A stretch of 64,000 nucleotides of DNA from JACKFB01 sp041389525. GTDB lineage: Bacteria; Myxococcota_A; UBA9042; PHBI01; JACKFB01. A program made the position numbers and the translations under genes. The stretch lies in the NCBI GenBank assembly GCA_041389525.1, contig JAWKRR010000035.1, forward strand, positions 12,809-76,808, in the 5' to 3' direction. A model generated the notes under the pieces. That model saw only the letters and a list, made by a program, of their open reading frames with translations, did not search any database and was not told the DNA's origin. This document shows positions 10,301-21,485 of this stretch, one piece after another; positions within the stretch are counted from its first letter, which is position 1; each line of letters begins with the position of its first letter.

Positions 10301-13007
10301 GGTGGTGCTGGGGCAGTGGCCGGCGTCGTCGTTCACCGGCGGCGGTCGCGACTGGCTGACCATCATGTACGCCGTGGCGCGCGACCGCATGGACATCCTC
10401 GCGGAGCTCATCGACCTGCGGCGGCGGGTGTTCTTGGCGACCGACGCCGCGGACTTCCGGTTCGCGCAGCACCTGATGCAGCACGAGTACCTGCTGCAGG
10501 TCTACCTGATGGCGCTGCAGTCGAGGTGGCAGGGCGAGAAGTTCGTCTACACGGGGTCGGCGGCGGAGGCGCTGGAGGTGGGACAGCAGATGCTGGCGCA
10601 GCTCAACCCGGCGCGGACGGTGGTCGGGACGGTGCCTGAGCGGGTGTTCTTCGAGAACTCCGACCCGTCGCGGTCGAACTGGGAGCACTACCGCGAGCGC
10701 ATCGCCGGGCCGGGCGGGTTGCTGGAGGAGGCTCAGGACCAGGTCGCCGACGCCGTGTCCAACCTGCGCGGCGCGCTGGTGGACCTGGACACCTTCGAGA
10801 CGAACCTCTTCACCAGCGGCCAGTACCTCGAGGAGCGGCTGGACGGGCTGTGCGGCAGCGCCGACCTGCTGAGCTACACCAAGTTCAAAGGCCAGGCCCC
10901 GGCCGGCGCTGGGACGCCCTGCTCGCCGGCGTGCGCCGCCGGGTATGTCTGCCACCGCGGCGGCTGCCTCACCGAGCAGGCCTACTTCGACATGGTCGGC
11001 CCCGCGGACTACTGCCAGGCGGTCCTCATGGAGCACTGGGACGACACGGCCCAGTGGAGCAGCGCCTTCAACGAGGGGCAGCCGCAGCAAGGCGGGGCGT
11101 TGGGTGGCACCGCGCCGGTCACCGCCGGCATCAGCTGCCCGAGCATCAGCGCGCAGCTCATCGATCTCGGCAACCCGTGCCAGGACGTGGTCACGTCGTT
11201 CAAGACGGCGGCGGCGGCCATCAACGTGCCGAACCCCCAGAACGGCCCGACGGCGAAGACCTGGACCCCGCCGACCTGCAACCTCGAGCACACGAAGATC
11301 GTCATCAACGGCCAGATGCGGCCCTGCGCGGGCGGCGAGATCGGCGCGCTGCTGCAGGAGAAGGCGCTCGTGGACCTCAACCGCAAGCACACGCTGCGCC
11401 AGCTCGCCAGCATCGTCTCGCGCCTCGAGGCCTTCGCGTCGTGGCACAAGCTGATGAGCAAGAACACGGACTTCATCCAGGCGCTGGAGTACACGTTCGC
11501 GGCGGCCTCCCAGGTCAAGGACCTCGTCCTGGCGCTGAGCAAGCTCTTCGAGAAGACCACGCAGCGCCTCGCCGGCGCGCCCGACTGTCTCTTGGTGGCG
11601 GGCCTGGCCGTCGGGACCGACTGTCCGCAGAGCGCGATCTCGGTCGTGCTCTCGACGACGACCCAGGCCATCAGCGACGGGGCGCAGCTCGCGATCAATC
11701 AGGCGTTCAGCATCGTCGAGCAGCTCAAGAACATCGGCGTCGGCGAGCTGGAGCAGCAGAAGGGCGCGGCCGAGCGGCTCAAGGACTTCAACGAGATCGC
11801 CCACGAGCTGGACGGCGTGGTCGACGCATACCAGCTGTGGACTCAGGAGTCCTTCAACCTGGGGCTGCAGATCGCCGACCTCCGCCAGCAGGCGCAGTCG
11901 GCGGCCGACCGGTACCGCGACGGCGTGTCCTTCACCGCGGGCGCCCTCGTGGGTCGCGAGACGGGGTTCGCGCTGCTGGGGAACCACCTGGTCGGCGAGG
12001 CCTCGAAGACCTTTCGCGACCTGGTCAACACGACCTACCGCATGGCCATGGCCTACAACCACCGCTTCAACCTGGCCCCGGACGTGGCGAAGTTGCTCGT
12101 GAATCGGGCGGTGAGCGTGACGACCCTCGACGAGGTCGCCGACTTCGTCGCGCTGCTGGACAGCACGGTTGAGGACTACTGCGGCGTCGAGGGCGTCGAC
12201 TGCGACGCCAACAACAACAACGAGCTGCTGCGCTTCTCGCTGCGGGAGCAGGTGTTCCCGAACCTGCGCGCCAAGGTGGACCCCAGCTCGGGCGCCGTGC
12301 TCGTGTCGGTCGGCGAGCAGTTCCACAACCTCATCACCACGCCCCCCTACGTGCGGCGTCGGGTGCGCGGCCCCCTGGTGGTCGACCAGGTCGAGGTGCC
12401 CTTCGGCCTTCCGCTGACCCTGCTCGAGAATCAGCCAGGCGGCCCGACCTGGCTGCTGAACCCGCTGGACTGCAACCACCTGGTCGCCGCCCCCGATTTC
12501 GCGGCCGACGGCGTGCAGAACCTCGGCACGCTGGCGGTGCAGGTCGTCGGCAAGAACCTCGGCGCGAGCGCCGGCATCCAGTACCAGCTTCAGCGCGGCG
12601 GGACCGACTTCGTGCGCTCGTGTCACATCGAGGCGGTCCAGGCCGAGATCGGGACGCTGCCCGTCGAGACCTACCCGATTCGCCGCCACATCGTCGGCTA
12701 CGCGCCCGAGAACGCGTTCAACGGGCTGTCGAGCGTTCCCTCCTTCGTCACGCGCTCGTCGATGCTGCAGGCCTGCGTCAATGAGGAGGAGGAGGACGTC
12801 GGCGACGGCGGCTGCTGGCGGTACTTCGCGCGCGACCGCAGCCTGGCGGCGCTGGACTGGAAGCTGATCATCCCGCTGAACGTGGATGGCGGAAACACGC
12901 AGTCGGCGTGGATCTCGGGCGAGGGGCTCACCGCGGCTGACAAGCCCGTTATCGAGGACATCATCATCTACTTCCGCTATCGCACGCGGCCGGTTCAGGA
13001 GCTGTGA
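7378..13007 (+). CDS. Very large secreted Cys-rich protein, interrupted by one frameshift
   Basis: The gene starts at GTG 7378, overlapping the previous stop by four bases (GTGA), with a signal peptide ending LLLLFAAPASLAA. Residues ~110-180 include an EF-hand/dockerin-like segment (DQNGDQIFDIYDLDLCVLAFL is at 7847-7909). Several Cys-rich modules follow, then a ~1500-residue mostly helical body with coiled-coil-like stretches around 11700-12000. Frame 1 runs to a stop at 8475, but the protein clearly continues in frame 0: the reading ...VREG then LSVDAVETRDSSGLVI becomes continuous if one G is added to the GGG at 8394-8396. This is either a real null allele or a homopolymer sequencing error. 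Function not recognised; surface or extracellular location is inferred. Confidence 0.7.
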
Positions 13008-13012
13008 GGCCG

Positions 13013-16000
13013 ATGAGGAAGGGGGCAATCTGGGGGGCGGCGCTGGGCGCGTTGGCGGCGCTGAGCTTGGCGGCGGCGGCGTGCGGCGGCGAGTCGGGCG
13101 GCATCGACGACGACTTCTGCCACGGCGAGTCGGACGGGACGCGCTGCAACGACGGCAACCCGTGCACCGACGGCGACGTGTGCGGTCTGGGGATCTGCCG
13201 AGGCGAGGCGGTCGCGGACGGCGAGGTGTGTGACGACGCGAACGCGTGCACGGTGGCGGAGGGCTTCTGCGCGGCGGGCGTGTGCGCGGCGGCGGCGCGG
13301 GACTGCGCGTCCGACGTGGCGGCGTGCATCGCCGATGGGTGCCGCGACGTGGACTGCGACGACGGCAACGCGTGCACCGAGGACCGCGTCGGCGACACGG
13401 ACTGCGAGCACACGCCGGTGAGCTGCGCGGACCCGGGCATCGCGTGTCACGAGGCGGTGTGCGACGCGGCGACGGGGCTGTGCGCGCTGGTGAACCAGGA
13501 GAACGGGACGGAGTGCGATGACGCGGATCCCTGCACCGAGGGCGACGTGTGCGCTGCAGGGTCATGCGGCGGAAAGGCGAAGGACTGCTCGTCTGGGCCG
13601 TGTGATGCGGGCTTGTGCGATGCGGCAACCGGGGTGTGCTCCAGCGCGCCGGCGGCCAACGGGACGGCCTGCAACGACGGCAACCCCTGCAGCGCGGGGG
13701 CGGTGTGCACCAGCGGCTTGTGCGGTGGCGGGGCGCTGGTGCCGACGGGCTCGCCGTGTGACGACGGCGACGCGTGCACCAAGGGCGACGCCTGCGAAGT
13801 GGGCTTGTGCATCGGCTCGGCGGTCGACTGCTCGGGGCTGACCGGCGCGTGCGTCGTCGGCGTGTGCGACCCGGCGAGCGGGTGCAAGACCGAGCCGGTC
13901 AAGGACGGCTTGGCGTGTACTGACGGCGACGCCTGCACCGGCGGCGACGCGTGCAAGGCGGGCGTCTGCGTCGGGCCCATCGAGGCGTGTCCGTGCGCGG
14001 GCCTCGCGGACGGGGTGGCCTGCGACGACAACAACCCCTGCACCAAGGGCGAGACCTGCAAGGCGCAGCAGTGCGTCGGCACCGCGCTGGATTGCAGCTC
14101 GCTGGACACGGCGTGCGCCGCTGGGGCGTGCGACACGGCGACCGGAGCCTGCGTTGCGCTGCCGCGGCCCTTCGGGACGCCGTGCAACGACGGGAAGAAG
14201 TGCACCGACGACGACTTCTGCTCGGACGGGGCCTGCATCGGGTCGCTGAAGGTGTGCCCGACCCCCGACAACCCGTGCCAGGCCAGCGTCTGCGCCGAGG
14301 CCAGCGGGACCTGCAAGGAGGTCGCGCGACCCAACGGGACGCCGTGCAACGACGGGGACGGCTGCACGGGCGCGGACCAGTGCAAGGCCGGGGCGTGCCA
14401 GGGGCCGATCCAGGCGTGCACCCAGGAGTGCAAGACCAAGGGCCTCGGCGCGGCGTGCGACGACGGCAACGCGTGCACGGGGGCTGGGACCTGCAGCGCG
14501 ACCCAGGGCGGCGCCATCGCGTGCGTCGGCAAGCCGACGGTCGAGTGCGCGGCCACGTCGCCGTGCAAGCTGGGGTACTGCAAGTACGAGACGGGCAGCT
14601 GCGCGCAGGTGGCGAACGTGGACGGGCTGCCCTGCGATGACGGCAGCGGGTGCACGCTGCAGGACGCGTGCGCGGCGGGGACCTGTGCGGGCGTGGCCAA
14701 GCCCCTCTGCGGCGTGTCGGCGGGGCTCTGCGAGTCGGACGCTGCCAACGACGAGGCGCGGAACGCCCAGCCGCTGTCGCAGACCGTGCCCTTCAAGACC
14801 GCGGTGGTCGGGTGGATAAGCCAGCCCTCGGACGTGGATTGGTACCGGTTCACGGCGCCGAAGGGGACGGTGCTCAGCGTGCAGACCGGGCCGGTGTGCG
14901 GCGCGGCGGTGGACACGACGCTGACGCTGCTGCGCGCGACGTCGGTGGTGCTGGGTGAGGCCGAGCTCGAGCTGGTCGCTTTCGACGACGACGGCGCAGG
15001 CGGCGGCTGGTCGAAGGTGCAGACCAAGGCGCTCGCGGAGGGGGAGTACTACCTCCACGTGACCGGGGCCGGGCCGAAGGCGCTGGGTTCCTACGCGCTG
15101 ACCATCGACGCGACCAACCCGCCGGAGTGCGTCATCACGGCCGATTGCGGCTGCCCCCTGCTGAAATGCAAGGCGGGCGCGTGCGTGCCGACCATCGCGA
15201 GCGAGCTCGAGCCCAACGACGAGGGGCCGCTCGAGGGCGGGCCCATCCTGGGTATGGGCGGCCAGCTCGCGGGAGACTTCGCGTCGCCTGCGGACGGCGA
15301 CTGGTACTGGGTGCTGCTGGTCCAGGACACGGTGGTCGACATCGCCGCGCACGCGTTCTGCGACGGCGGCGCGGTCAAACCGCGGCTTCAGCTCTACAGC
15401 CCGGGCCAGGGCGGGCAACCGTCCCTGGTGGCGGAGACGCTTGGCGGAGCCGGCCCCGAGGCGGCGCGCATCCAGGACTTCGTGCCGCCGGTCTCGGGCG
15501 CCTACGGGCTGCTCGTGCGAGACCAGGAGGGCATCCTCGCGCCCTACCGCGTGACCCTGGGCCCCAGCGCGCTCGCCTGCGACTCGGCCAGCGCGCCCAC
15601 CTGCCTGTGCGCGGACCACGTCTGCACCGGCTTCATGTGCGAGTCGCCCGCGTTCGCGGAGGAGCCCATCTCGCCGGCCCAGCCCGCCAAGCTGCCGGCC
15701 TCGGTCAAGGCGCACGGCCTCTTGGCGCCGGCGCACGACGTGGACAGCTGGGAGGTCGCGCTCGACGCCGGCACCTGGGACGTCGTGACCTCGCCCTGGT
15801 GCGGGTCCGACGTGGACACGGACCTGTCGGTCTTCGGGCCGGGCCAGGTCCTGCTCGGCTCCGACAAGGACAGCGGCGTCGGCTACTTCGCCGCGTTGAA
15901 AGGGCTCGTGTTGGCGACCCCCACCACCATCCGCATCGACGTACAGGCTCACGGCAACGGCGAGGGCCACTTTGGGCTCGAAGTCGTGCCCGGTACCGAA

Positions 16001-19000
16001 TGCACCGGCGACGGCTGCTGCGACCCCGGCGTCGAGAACTGCGCTTGCGTGCCGGCGTGCGCGGGCAAGGCCTGCGGGCCAGACGGGTGCGGCGGGACCT
16101 GCGGGACCTGCGCCTCGGGGACCCTGTGCTTGAAGGGCAGCTGCACCAAAGACCCCTGCACGCCCAGCCCCTGCACCGAGCACGGCGCCTGCGGCGGCCT
16201 CGGCGCCTGCCTGTGCGATCTCGGCTACACCGGCCAGACCTGCGGCGCCTGCGCCCCCGGGTACGTGAACTACCCCCAGTGCACGCCCGACCTGTGCCAC
16301 CAGAACACCTGCAGCGGCATCGGCACCTGCGACAAGAGCACCGGGAACTGCTTCTGCCCCGACGGCCTCGCGGGCGCTTCCTGTCAGTTCTGCGCCAAGC
16401 CCGGCGTGCTGTGGCCCGGCTGCACCCAGCTCATCAACCCGCCCGACCCGCTCTGCGAGGGCGTCACGTGCAGCGGGTTCGGGACCTGCGGCGCCGGCGG
16501 CGTCTGCGCCTGCCTGCCAGGATTCACCGGGCCCGCGTGCGCGCAGTGCTCGACCCCGGGCGACCTGTGGCCGGACTGCGCCCCCTGCGTGGCGGACGCG
16601 GACTGCGACGACGGCAACCCATGCACGACGGCCGTCTGCGGTCCCGACGCTACCTGCGCGACCGCGGCCCTCGCCAACGGCGCGCCGTGTGACGACGGCG
16701 TCGCGACCTGCCAGTCCGGCGCGTGCGTCGGCTGCAAGACGGCCCAGGACTGTAACGATCAGAATGGGTGCACCGCGGACACCTGCGACGTGGCCAGCGG
16801 TCGCTGCAGCCATGACGCGTGCGACGTCGGCGAGGCCTCGTGGAACGCGCTCACGACCGTGCCCTCCGTGGCGACCGCCGCGGCGCCCTACACCTTCCAG
16901 ATCCCCGGCTGGTCCCAGCCCGTGCGCTTCCACCGCACCGGCAACCTCGGCCTGATTCAGAGCTACACGCCCCCCGCGTCGGACCTCGGCTCGGTGCCCT
17001 CGGACCTGGTCAGCGGCTTCGAGCTCGCTTGGGACGGCGCCATCTCCTACGTCGACGTGCTCAGCGACGGTCAGCCCATCGGCGGCAGCGTCACCTTCGA
17101 GTTCGGCGTGGCCGCCGCCAGCCGCGGGCCCTCGTGGCACTTCTTGCTGGGCATCGGCGGCACCGGCGGGGCGCCCGGCGAGGGCCCGACCACCATCGTC
17201 TGCGACCGTCCGATGGCGCTGGTCGCCACGATCGACGCCTTCGCCAGCCAGGACTTCGCGGCCTTCGAGCCACCCTCGACGCTGTTCGGCAGCACCGGGA
17301 CCGTCGACGGCCTGTCGGTCTTCTCGCTGCCCTCCAACACCGTGAGCGTGACCTGCACCCTCAGCGGCGGCGGCGAGCTCCCCGACCCGCACGGCTACTT
17401 CGTCGGCATGGTGAACCTCGCCGCCGCGGCCTGCTCGGGCAGCGGCGCCGCGGCGACCTGCGCGACGAACACCTGCGGAGACGGCAACAAGTCGGCCACC
17501 GAGGGCTGCGACGACGGCGACAAGAGCGGCAGCGACGGGTGCTCGGCGGCCTGCCAGGTCGAGTCCGGCTACGCCTGCACGACCCCGGGCGTGCTCTCGG
17601 TGTGCGCGTGTGCGCCGCAATGTACGAACGCCCAAGGCGCGCCGAAGCAATGCGGAAGTGACGGATGCGGCGGGACCTGCGGTGAGTGCGCCGAGGGTTC
17701 GCAGTGCAGCGCGTCCGGCCTCTGCGAGTGTGTCCCCTCCTGCGCCGGCAAGAGCTGCGGCGACGACGGCTGCGGGGGCTCCTGCGGCGCGTGCTCCGCA
17801 GGATCGGTGTGCGACGGCGGCCACCAGTGCACCTTCGCGCCGTGCTGCGCGGGGACCGACTGCTGCGCGGCCGGCGAGACCGTCGGCTGCTCAAACCCCG
17901 ACATCCAGGACTGCGTCTGCGCCGTCGACCCCTTCTGCTGCGACGTCCAGTGGGACGGGGTCTGCGCCGACGGTGCCATCGCGGGCTGCGGCCAAGGCTG
18001 CCAGGTCTGTACCCCGAGCTGCGCCGGCAAGTCCTGCGGCCCCGACGGCTGCGGCGGCTCCTGCGGCGTCTGCGCAGCACCCGCGGCCTGCAACGGCACC
18101 GGGGCCTGCGCCTGCACCCCCCAATGCGCCGGCAAGTCCTGCGGCCCCGACGGCTGCGGCGGCACCTGCGGCACCTGCGCAGCACCCGCGGCCTGCAACG
18201 GCTCCGGCGCCTGCGTCTGCACCCCCAATGCGCCGGAAAATCCTGCGGCCCCGACGGCTGCGGCGGCACCTGCGGGACCTGCTCAGCACCCACCACCTGC
18301 GACGGCTCCGGCGCCTGCGTGTGCACGCCCCAATGCACCGCCAAAGCCTGCGGCCCCGACGGCTGCGGCGGCTCCTGCGGCGACTGCGGCGAGACCGCGA
18401 CCTGCGACGGCTCCGGCGCCTGCGTCTGCGTCCCCGACTGCCTCGGCGCGTCCTGCGGCCCCGACGGCTGCGGCGGCTCCTGCGGCACCTGCGACAGCGG
18501 CGACACCTGCGACGCGGCGGCCCAGTGCGTCTTCGCGCCCTGCTGTGCCGGCACGAACTGCTGCGAGCCCGCCCCCGAAGGCATCACCGGCTGCGACGAC
18601 CCCACCTTCGTCGACTGCGTCTGCACCCTGGACGCCTTCTGCTGCAACGTCTCCTGGGACCCGGTCTGCGTCGGGTTGGCCATCGACTCCTGCGGCGACG
18701 CCTGCATCTGCGCCCCGGACTGCGCGGGCAAAGGCTGCGGCCCCGACGGCTGCGGCGGCTCCTGCGGAGACTGCGACGACGCCAACGGCTGCACCACCGA
18801 CTCCTGCGACGCCGCGACCGGCCAGTGCTCCTACGACGCCTGCGACGCGGGCGAGGCCGCGTGGAACCTCCTCGCCGACCTCCCCGCCTCCGCCAGCCTC
18901 GCCGACCCCTACACCTTCCAGCTCGCCGGCTTCGCCCCGCCGGTCAGCTTCCACCGCACCGGCAACAGCAGCCTCATCCAGAGCTACACCCCGCCCGCCA

Positions 19001-19719
19001 CCTTCGACGGCTCCTTCGCGTCCGCCCTGGGCGGCGGGGCCCAGTTCAACTGGTCCGGCGAGCTGCCCTACATCGACGTCCTCAGCGACGGCGGCTTCCT
19101 CACCGGCGCCGTCACCTTCGACTTCAGCGCGCCTGCGACCGCCCGCGGCCCCGCGTGGCACTACATCTTCGGCGTCGGCGGCACCGGCGGCGTCCCCGGC
19201 GAGGGCCCGACCACCATCACCTGCGACCAACCGCTGCAGCCCCTGGGCCAGTTCGACGCCTTCGGCTCGGCGAGCTACGCGAGCTTCCAGCCGCCGTCGA
19301 CACTCATCGGCTCGTCGAACGCCGTCGACGGCCTCAGCTTCTTCCTGCTGCCGGCGGGCGCCGTCTCGGTGACGTGCACCATCGACAACGGCGGGAGCGT
19401 CATCGACCCCCACGGCTACCTCGTGGGCATGGTCGACCTCGCGATCTCGAGCTGCGAGGGCTCGGGCCCCACGGCGGGCTGCGTCGGCAACACCTGCGGC
19501 GACGGGATCAAGGCGGGGACCGAGGCGTGCGACGACGGGGACGACGCTCCGAACGACGGCTGCTCAGCGCAGTGCGGCGTCGAGGCAGGCTACGCGTGCG
19601 CGACGCCGGTGGTCACGACCCAGTGCGTGGCCTGCGGGGAGGCGGGGCAGCCCTGTTGCCCAGGCGGCGCCTGTGCGAACGTCGGCTTGACCTGTGAAGT
19701 GACGGGCCTCTGCGAGTAG
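13013..19719 (+). CDS. Giant Cys-rich repeat lipoprotein (DGNPCT, EGF-like, CGPDGCGGSCG, DUF4215-like), interrupted by one frameshift
   Basis: Begins at ATG 13013 (GTG 13004, overlapping the previous stop, is an alternative). MRKGAIWGAALGALAALSLA leads to lipobox AAAC. Order of modules: about ten DGNPCT/DGDACT Cys repeats (13130-14700); three domains of the pre-peptidase C-terminal type (DVDWYRFTAPKGTVL, 14760-16000); EGF-like modules (16150-16580); a ~210-residue beta domain (16830-17460); a DUF4215-like unit (CGDGNKSATEGCDDGDKSG); CGPDGCGGSCG repeats (17740-18500); a second copy of the beta domain (18840-19470); and a final DUF4215-like unit. At 18222-18226 a C5 run stands where the sister repeat has C6 (18117-18122), shifting the frame; the protein continues in the next frame to TAG 19719. 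It is likely a long stalked surface protein. Confidence 0.75.
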
Positions 19720-19829
19720 ATCTCGGGCGGGCGCTTCCGAGACCACCTGCGGAGCGGCCCGCGACCGGGCGAGCGCCCGAGACGCGCCGAGCGCGATGGA
19801 GCTGAGACGTGGGCGATGGAGCGGATTCG

Positions 19830-20966
19830 ATGAGCACGCAGTTGGCGCGTTGGGCGACGGTGGCGCTGTTGGTGCCCGTGGCGTGGTACGCGACCACGGA
19901 GATCATGGAGGCCCGCCAGCGCAGCAGCGTGGCGCAGCAGCACCTCGAGGGGGCGCGTGCGGCGATCGCGGCGGGCGACTACCGGCGGGCCGAGGTCGCG
20001 GTCGGGACCGCGCTGCAGTTGCTCCCGGCGGACGTCGAGCTCCAGCGCGAGTCGATGCGCGTCGCCGTGGCGTTGGCGGCCGACGACATCCAGCGCGCGA
20101 CTGGAGCCCAGGCCGGCCAGCTTCGTTACGCCCTGGACGTGCTGGACGCGCCCGACGACCCGCTGCACCTCGTCGCGCGAGGCCATCTGGCCCTCGGCGA
20201 GGGCGACGCGGGCGGCGCGCTGAAGCTCTACCAGCAGGCGGCGGCGGTCGCGGCGGGTTCCTCGCGGCCCCATCTGGCTGCGGCGCGCCTCCACGCCCGC
20301 GAGGGCCGCTTGTTGCAGGCGGTAGCCGAGTTCGAAGCCGCGGCAAAGGCCGAGCCGACGCAGCTTCAGGCCCTCGGCCCGCTCAGCACGCTGTACCTTG
20401 AGCTCAAGCGCCCCGCCGACGCCCTGGCCGTGGCCGAACGCGCGCTGGCGGTCCGCGACACGGCCGAGCTGCGCGGGCGCGCGGCCGAGTGCCTCTTGGC
20501 CCTGGACCGCGCGCCCGAGGCCATCATCCACCTCCAGACGGCGACCACCGCGCACCCGGCCGACGCCGAGAGCTGGGCCCAGCTCGGCCGCGCCCACTTC
20601 CTCGCGGAGCAGCCGAACGAGGCCGAGGGCGCGCTGCTGAGGGCCTTCGAGCTGGACCCCACCCCGGCCTACCGCATGGCCCTGGGCTCCTTCTACCAAG
20701 CGCGCACCAGGTTCGCCGAGGCCGTGCCGGTCTTCGCGGGCCTGCTAAAGACCGACCCCGCCCACGTCGGCGCCCTCGCCGGCCTGGCCCAGTCCCTGGA
20801 GGGCCTCGGCCAGCCCGCCGAAGCCGGCCGCGTCTGGGAACGCTTCATCACCCAAGCCGCGACCGACCCCGCCCTGCGAGAGCAGGTCGAGCAGGCCACC
20901 GCCAGACTCTCCGCCCTCCGCAAACAAGACGCGCCCCCCGCACCCCCCGCACCCGCCGCGCCCTAA
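19830..20966 (+). CDS. TPR-repeat protein with N-terminal membrane anchor
   Basis: 378 residues from ATG 19830, preceded by GGAG with eight-base spacing (GTG 19809 is a poorer alternative). Residues ~7-25 (WATVALLVPVAWYATTEIM) form one membrane segment, so the rest is probably periplasmic. The remainder is built of helix pairs of the tetratricopeptide type, with alanines and A-E-x-x-Y-x-x-A-L style positions, for example ALAVAERALAVRD and AESWAQLGRAHFLAEQPNEA. TPR domains mediate protein-protein contacts; the partner is unknown. The C-terminus is a short Pro/Ala tail. A dispersed repeat starts about 30 bases after the stop. Confidence 0.85.
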   Translation: MSTQLARWATVALLVPVAWYATTEIMEARQRSSVAQQHLEGARAAIAAGDYRRAEVAVGTALQLLPADVELQRESMRVAVALAADDIQRATGAQAGQLRYALDVLDAPDDPLHLVARGHLALGEGDAGGALKLYQQAAAVAAGSSRPHLAAARLHAREGRLLQAVAEFEAAAKAEPTQLQALGPLSTLYLELKRPADALAVAERALAVRDTAELRGRAAECLLALDRAPEAIIHLQTATTAHPADAESWAQLGRAHFLAEQPNEAEGALLRAFELDPTPAYRMALGSFYQARTRFAEAVPVFAGLLKTDPAHVGALAGLAQSLEGLGQPAEAGRVWERFITQAATDPALREQVEQATARLSALRKQDAPPAPPAPAAP

Positions 20967-20997
20967 GAAGGCCGCGTCCCGCGGGCGCTTGAGAGCC

Positions 20998-21113
20998 AGT
21001 TCATTCAAGTACGCGGTCAGAGCGTCCTGCGAGGTATCGGATACCCATCAGTGGAAGAAGCGGCGACGGACGCCTGGACTCCGGCGTCGACTTTGCGGCG
21101 GCGGGCAGGACCC
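20998..21113. repeat. Dispersed repeat family A, copy 1
   Basis: A ~115-base stretch (starting CATTCAAGTACGCGGTCAG and containing GTATCGGATACCC and GACTTTGCGGCGGCGGG) is about 80% identical by eye to 26390-26512. Both copies lie just past or at the 3' end of a gene. It contains the palindrome GGTATCGGATACC-like core. Confidence 0.8.
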
Positions 21114-21156
21114 GCCTGCACGACCTCGCGGACTTCGCCTCGCGCGAGCTTGCTCT

Positions 21157-21175
21157 GTACGGCAGCGTGCCGTAC
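21157..21175. promoter_or_regulatory. Perfect palindrome, likely operator of the TacAT-like pair
   Basis: GTACGGCA, spacer GCG, TGCCGTAC: an 8+3+8 perfect inverted repeat, 25 bases ahead of the antitoxin ATG. Ribbon-helix-helix antitoxins of this type usually repress their own operon by binding such a site. The binding itself is inference. Confidence 0.6.
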
Positions 21176-21200
21176 GTTCTGACTGACGACGGAGGCGACC

Positions 21201-21485
21201 ATGAGCACCGGCAAGACCACCTCGAAGTCCGAGCGGCTCGAAGCCCGCATCTCGAGTGAGCTGAAGGCGATCCTCTCGCGTGCGGCCTCACTCCGGGGCC
21301 GCAGCCTCACGGACTTCGTCTTGGCGTCAGCGTCCGAGGCGGCTCATCGTGTGATCCGCGAAAGCGAGATTCTGGAGCTATCTGAGCGAGACCAGCTCGC
21401 GTTCGCCGAGGCGCTCGTCAACCCGCCTGCTCCCTCTCCGGCGCTGCGGGACGCGGTCCGCCGCTATCAGGCTGACCCCAGCTGA
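21201..21485 (+). CDS. DUF1778-family antitoxin (TacA-like)
   Basis: 94 residues from ATG 21201, with GGAGG five bases upstream. The N-terminal part (RLEARISSELKAILSRAASLRGRSLTDFVLASA) fits the ribbon-helix-helix DNA-binding domain of DUF1778 proteins; the C-terminal part (ELSERDQLAFAEALVNPPAP) matches the region that wraps and blocks the GNAT toxin. Known role of the family: it neutralises the partner acetyltransferase and represses the operon. The next gene starts inside its stop codon (TGATG), the usual arrangement for TacA/TacT modules. Confidence 0.9.
   Translation: MSTGKTTSKSERLEARISSELKAILSRAASLRGRSLTDFVLASASEAAHRVIRESEILELSERDQLAFAEALVNPPAPSPALRDAVRRYQADPS

Noticed and set aside
8370..13628. 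1752-codon open frame on the - strand
   Set aside because: Antisense shadow of the giant secreted protein gene; composition is Arg/Val/His-rich with no recognisable fold.
13562..17824. 1420-codon open frame on the - strand
   Set aside because: Antisense to the Cys-rich lipoprotein; Ala/Arg-rich without motifs.
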